Shown here: one piece after another, positions 6,380 through 7,011 of the stretch
Layout of the letters: every line of letters starts with the position of its first letter
Position numbering within the stretch: the first letter of the stretch is position 1
Assembly: GCA_007571225.1 (NCBI GenBank)
Contig: RKRU01000079.1
Span: 1-7,011, forward strand
DNA: 7,011 nucleotides
Reading direction: 5' to 3'
Source of the DNA: Nitrosopumilaceae archaeon
GTDB taxonomy: Archaea; Thermoproteota; Nitrososphaeria; Nitrososphaerales; Nitrosopumilaceae
Notes under the pieces: model-generated
What the model saw: only the letters and a program-made list of their open reading frames with translations
What the model was told of the DNA's origin: nothing
The model's database searches: none
Program-made: the position numbers and the translations under genes

Positions 6380-6403
6380 ATCAACTGTTGTGCTCCTTTA
6401 TGT
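6366..6403 (-). repeat. 38-base direct repeat at the znuB start, copy 2 (partner 6443-6480)
   Basis: Bases 6366-6403 match 6443-6480 in 36 of 38 positions, offset by 77 bases. On the minus strand the unit spans the codons for KEHNS plus the TGA that end the ATPase, then the ATG and first codons of the permease. In this copy the permease start is the functional one and the ATPase tail is a relic. The AAGGAG within it (6393-6398) may serve as the ribosome binding site for znuB. Confidence 0.9.
6393..6398 (-). promoter_or_regulatory. Candidate ribosome binding site for znuB
   Basis: AAGGAG on the minus strand lies 13 bases before the ATG at 6379, slightly farther than usual. It derives from the duplicated last codons (Lys-Glu) of the ATPase gene. 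The identical arrangement occurs at 6470-6475 before the relic start at 6456. Confidence 0.45.
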
Positions 6404-6456
6404 CACAGGCCGGTGAAGGTGGTGCATAGGCATGTGGCCGCAATCTCAAAGAACAT
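6403..6456 (-). pseudogene. Relic duplicate of the znuB start
   Basis: One base after the ATPase stop, an ATG opens a 17-codon frame beginning MFFEI, against MIFEI in the real permease, then drifting (AATCLCTTF) to a TGA at 6403-6405. Together with the 38-base repeat this indicates that the ATPase/permease junction was once directly abutting (TGA-T-ATG) and was then duplicated, leaving this dead start between the genes. Whether ribosomes still use it is unknown. Confidence 0.6.
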
Positions 6457-6480
6457 ATCAACTGTTGTGCTCCTTCATGT
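6443..6480 (-). repeat. 38-base direct repeat at the znuC end, copy 1 (partner 6366-6403)
   Basis: In this copy the ATPase end is functional: codons HMKEHNS, then TGA at 6458-6460. The permease start beyond it (ATG at 6454-6456) is the relic. It differs from the partner at two positions. Confidence 0.9.
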
Positions 6481-7011
6481 GAATATACATGGGACCTTCA
6501 GAGTATTGTTTTATCAACTCCTCGTCTGCAAAGAACTCTTGCGTCGAGCCATGAAACGAGAGCTTTCTGTTGAGGCACGCCACACAGGTAGATGTCATGT
6601 TCACAGCATCCAGATCGTGTGACGACCACACTATGGTTATTCCGTGATTGGAGTTGAGATCCTGCAGAATGCCATAAAAGAGTTTGACGCTAGATTGATC
6701 TACTCCGGTTATGGGTTCATCCAAGATAAGCATCTTGGGGTCCGTAACCAAGGCTTTTGCAATGAATACACGTTGTTGCTGACCACTCGACAATAGTCCT
6801 ATGCGCCTGTCTGCAATCTCATGAATCCAGAGCTCCTGCATCACCTCATCGATCTTATCCTCATTTACAGCAGTATGCCACATTCCCATTCTAATTACCT
6901 CCCTAACGGTAACCGGAAAGTTACTCTCAAAATGCATCTTTTGAGGCACATAGCCGATCTTCTTTAGTGCTGAGCGGGAATTTTTTATATCGTCACCAAA
7001 TATCCGTATAG
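6458..7011 (-). CDS. znuC: Metal ABC transporter ATP-binding protein, ZnuC type (start outside window)
   Basis: The visible part is 183 residues, from the window edge to a TGA at 6458-6460. It powers import through the adjoining ABC-3 permease on the cytoplasmic side. Visible motifs in order: the Q-loop in IGYVPQK, the ABC signature as LSSGQQQR (LSGGQ with Ser for Gly), Walker B with catalytic Glu in MLILDEP, a D-loop (TGVDQSS), and the switch His in IVWSSHD. Walker A lies beyond base 7011, so the gene is cut, not defective. A GTG at 6949 could open a shorter frame, but the 20 upstream in-frame residues (IRIFGDDIKNSRSALKKIGY) are clearly family sequence, so it is not the start. It is the upstream partner of the permease in one operon; a solute-binding protein gene may lie further upstream. 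Confidence 0.92.
   Translation of the reverse strand, partial: IRIFGDDIKNSRSALKKIGYVPQKMHFESNFPVTVREVIRMGMWHTAVNEDKIDEVMQELWIHEIADRRIGLLSSGQQQRVFIAKALVTDPKMLILDEPITGVDQSSVKLFYGILQDLNSNHGITIVWSSHDLDAVNMTSTCVACLNRKLSFHGSTQEFFADEELIKQYSEGPMYIHMKEHNS

Noticed and set aside
6458..6949. Complete short ATPase starting at the GTG at 6949
   Set aside because: The frame continues upstream to the window edge with clear family sequence, so the gene is truncated by the window.

Overview
The window reads as a segment of an archaeal chromosome, most likely from an ammonia-oxidising archaeon of the class Nitrososphaeria (Thaumarchaeota). The evidence is a plastocyanin-like protein fused to a CFI-box C-terminal domain, exported copper-handling proteins with membrane anchors, A/T-rich TATA-like boxes about 26 bases ahead of start codons (leaderless-type promoters), and heavy use of ATA and AGA/AGG codons. 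Base composition looks intermediate, which does not fix the genus. The assignment rests on protein features only.

Layout. Bases 1-200 are the 3' end of a gene whose C-terminal domain is a close paralogue of the next gene's. Bases 201-383 hold a short repeat element (copy A) and a promoter. Bases 384-1403 (+) encode a blue-copper protein with a Met/Asp-rich tandem repeat, a CFI-box domain and a membrane anchor. Bases 1404-1705 lie between convergent genes and hold a probable terminator, a perfect hairpin and copy B of the repeat element. Bases 1706-2509 (-) encode an exported, anchored protein resembling the YtkA/CopC-like class. A 78-base divergent promoter region follows. Bases 2588-5575 (+) encode a 995-residue fusion: CopC, CopD, an Ig-like extracellular domain, a seven-bladed Vgb-like beta-propeller and a final membrane anchor. 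Its 3' end overlaps by 30 bases, tail to tail, an ABC-3 (ZnuB-type) metal permease on the minus strand (5546-6379). Upstream of that permease lies its ZnuC-type ATPase (6458 to beyond 7011). The ATPase/permease junction carries a partial 77-base tandem duplication.

How the parts fit. Three neighbouring proteins (blue-copper protein, YtkA/CopC-like protein, CopC-CopD fusion) point to copper binding, electron transfer and copper passage at the outer face of the membrane. The adjoining ABC operon imports Zn2+ or Mn2+. The locus is therefore best read as a metal-handling neighbourhood. Ammonia oxidisers of this class depend heavily on copper enzymes, which would explain a large copper inventory.

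Nothing here looks like a phage, CRISPR array, RNA gene or insertion sequence. The most unusual items are the CopCD-propeller fusion, the hypervariable-looking Met/Asp repeat, the near-identical 3' ends of the two CFI-box genes, the paired short elements with terminal inverted repeats that bracket the blue-copper gene, and the duplicated znuC/znuB junction.
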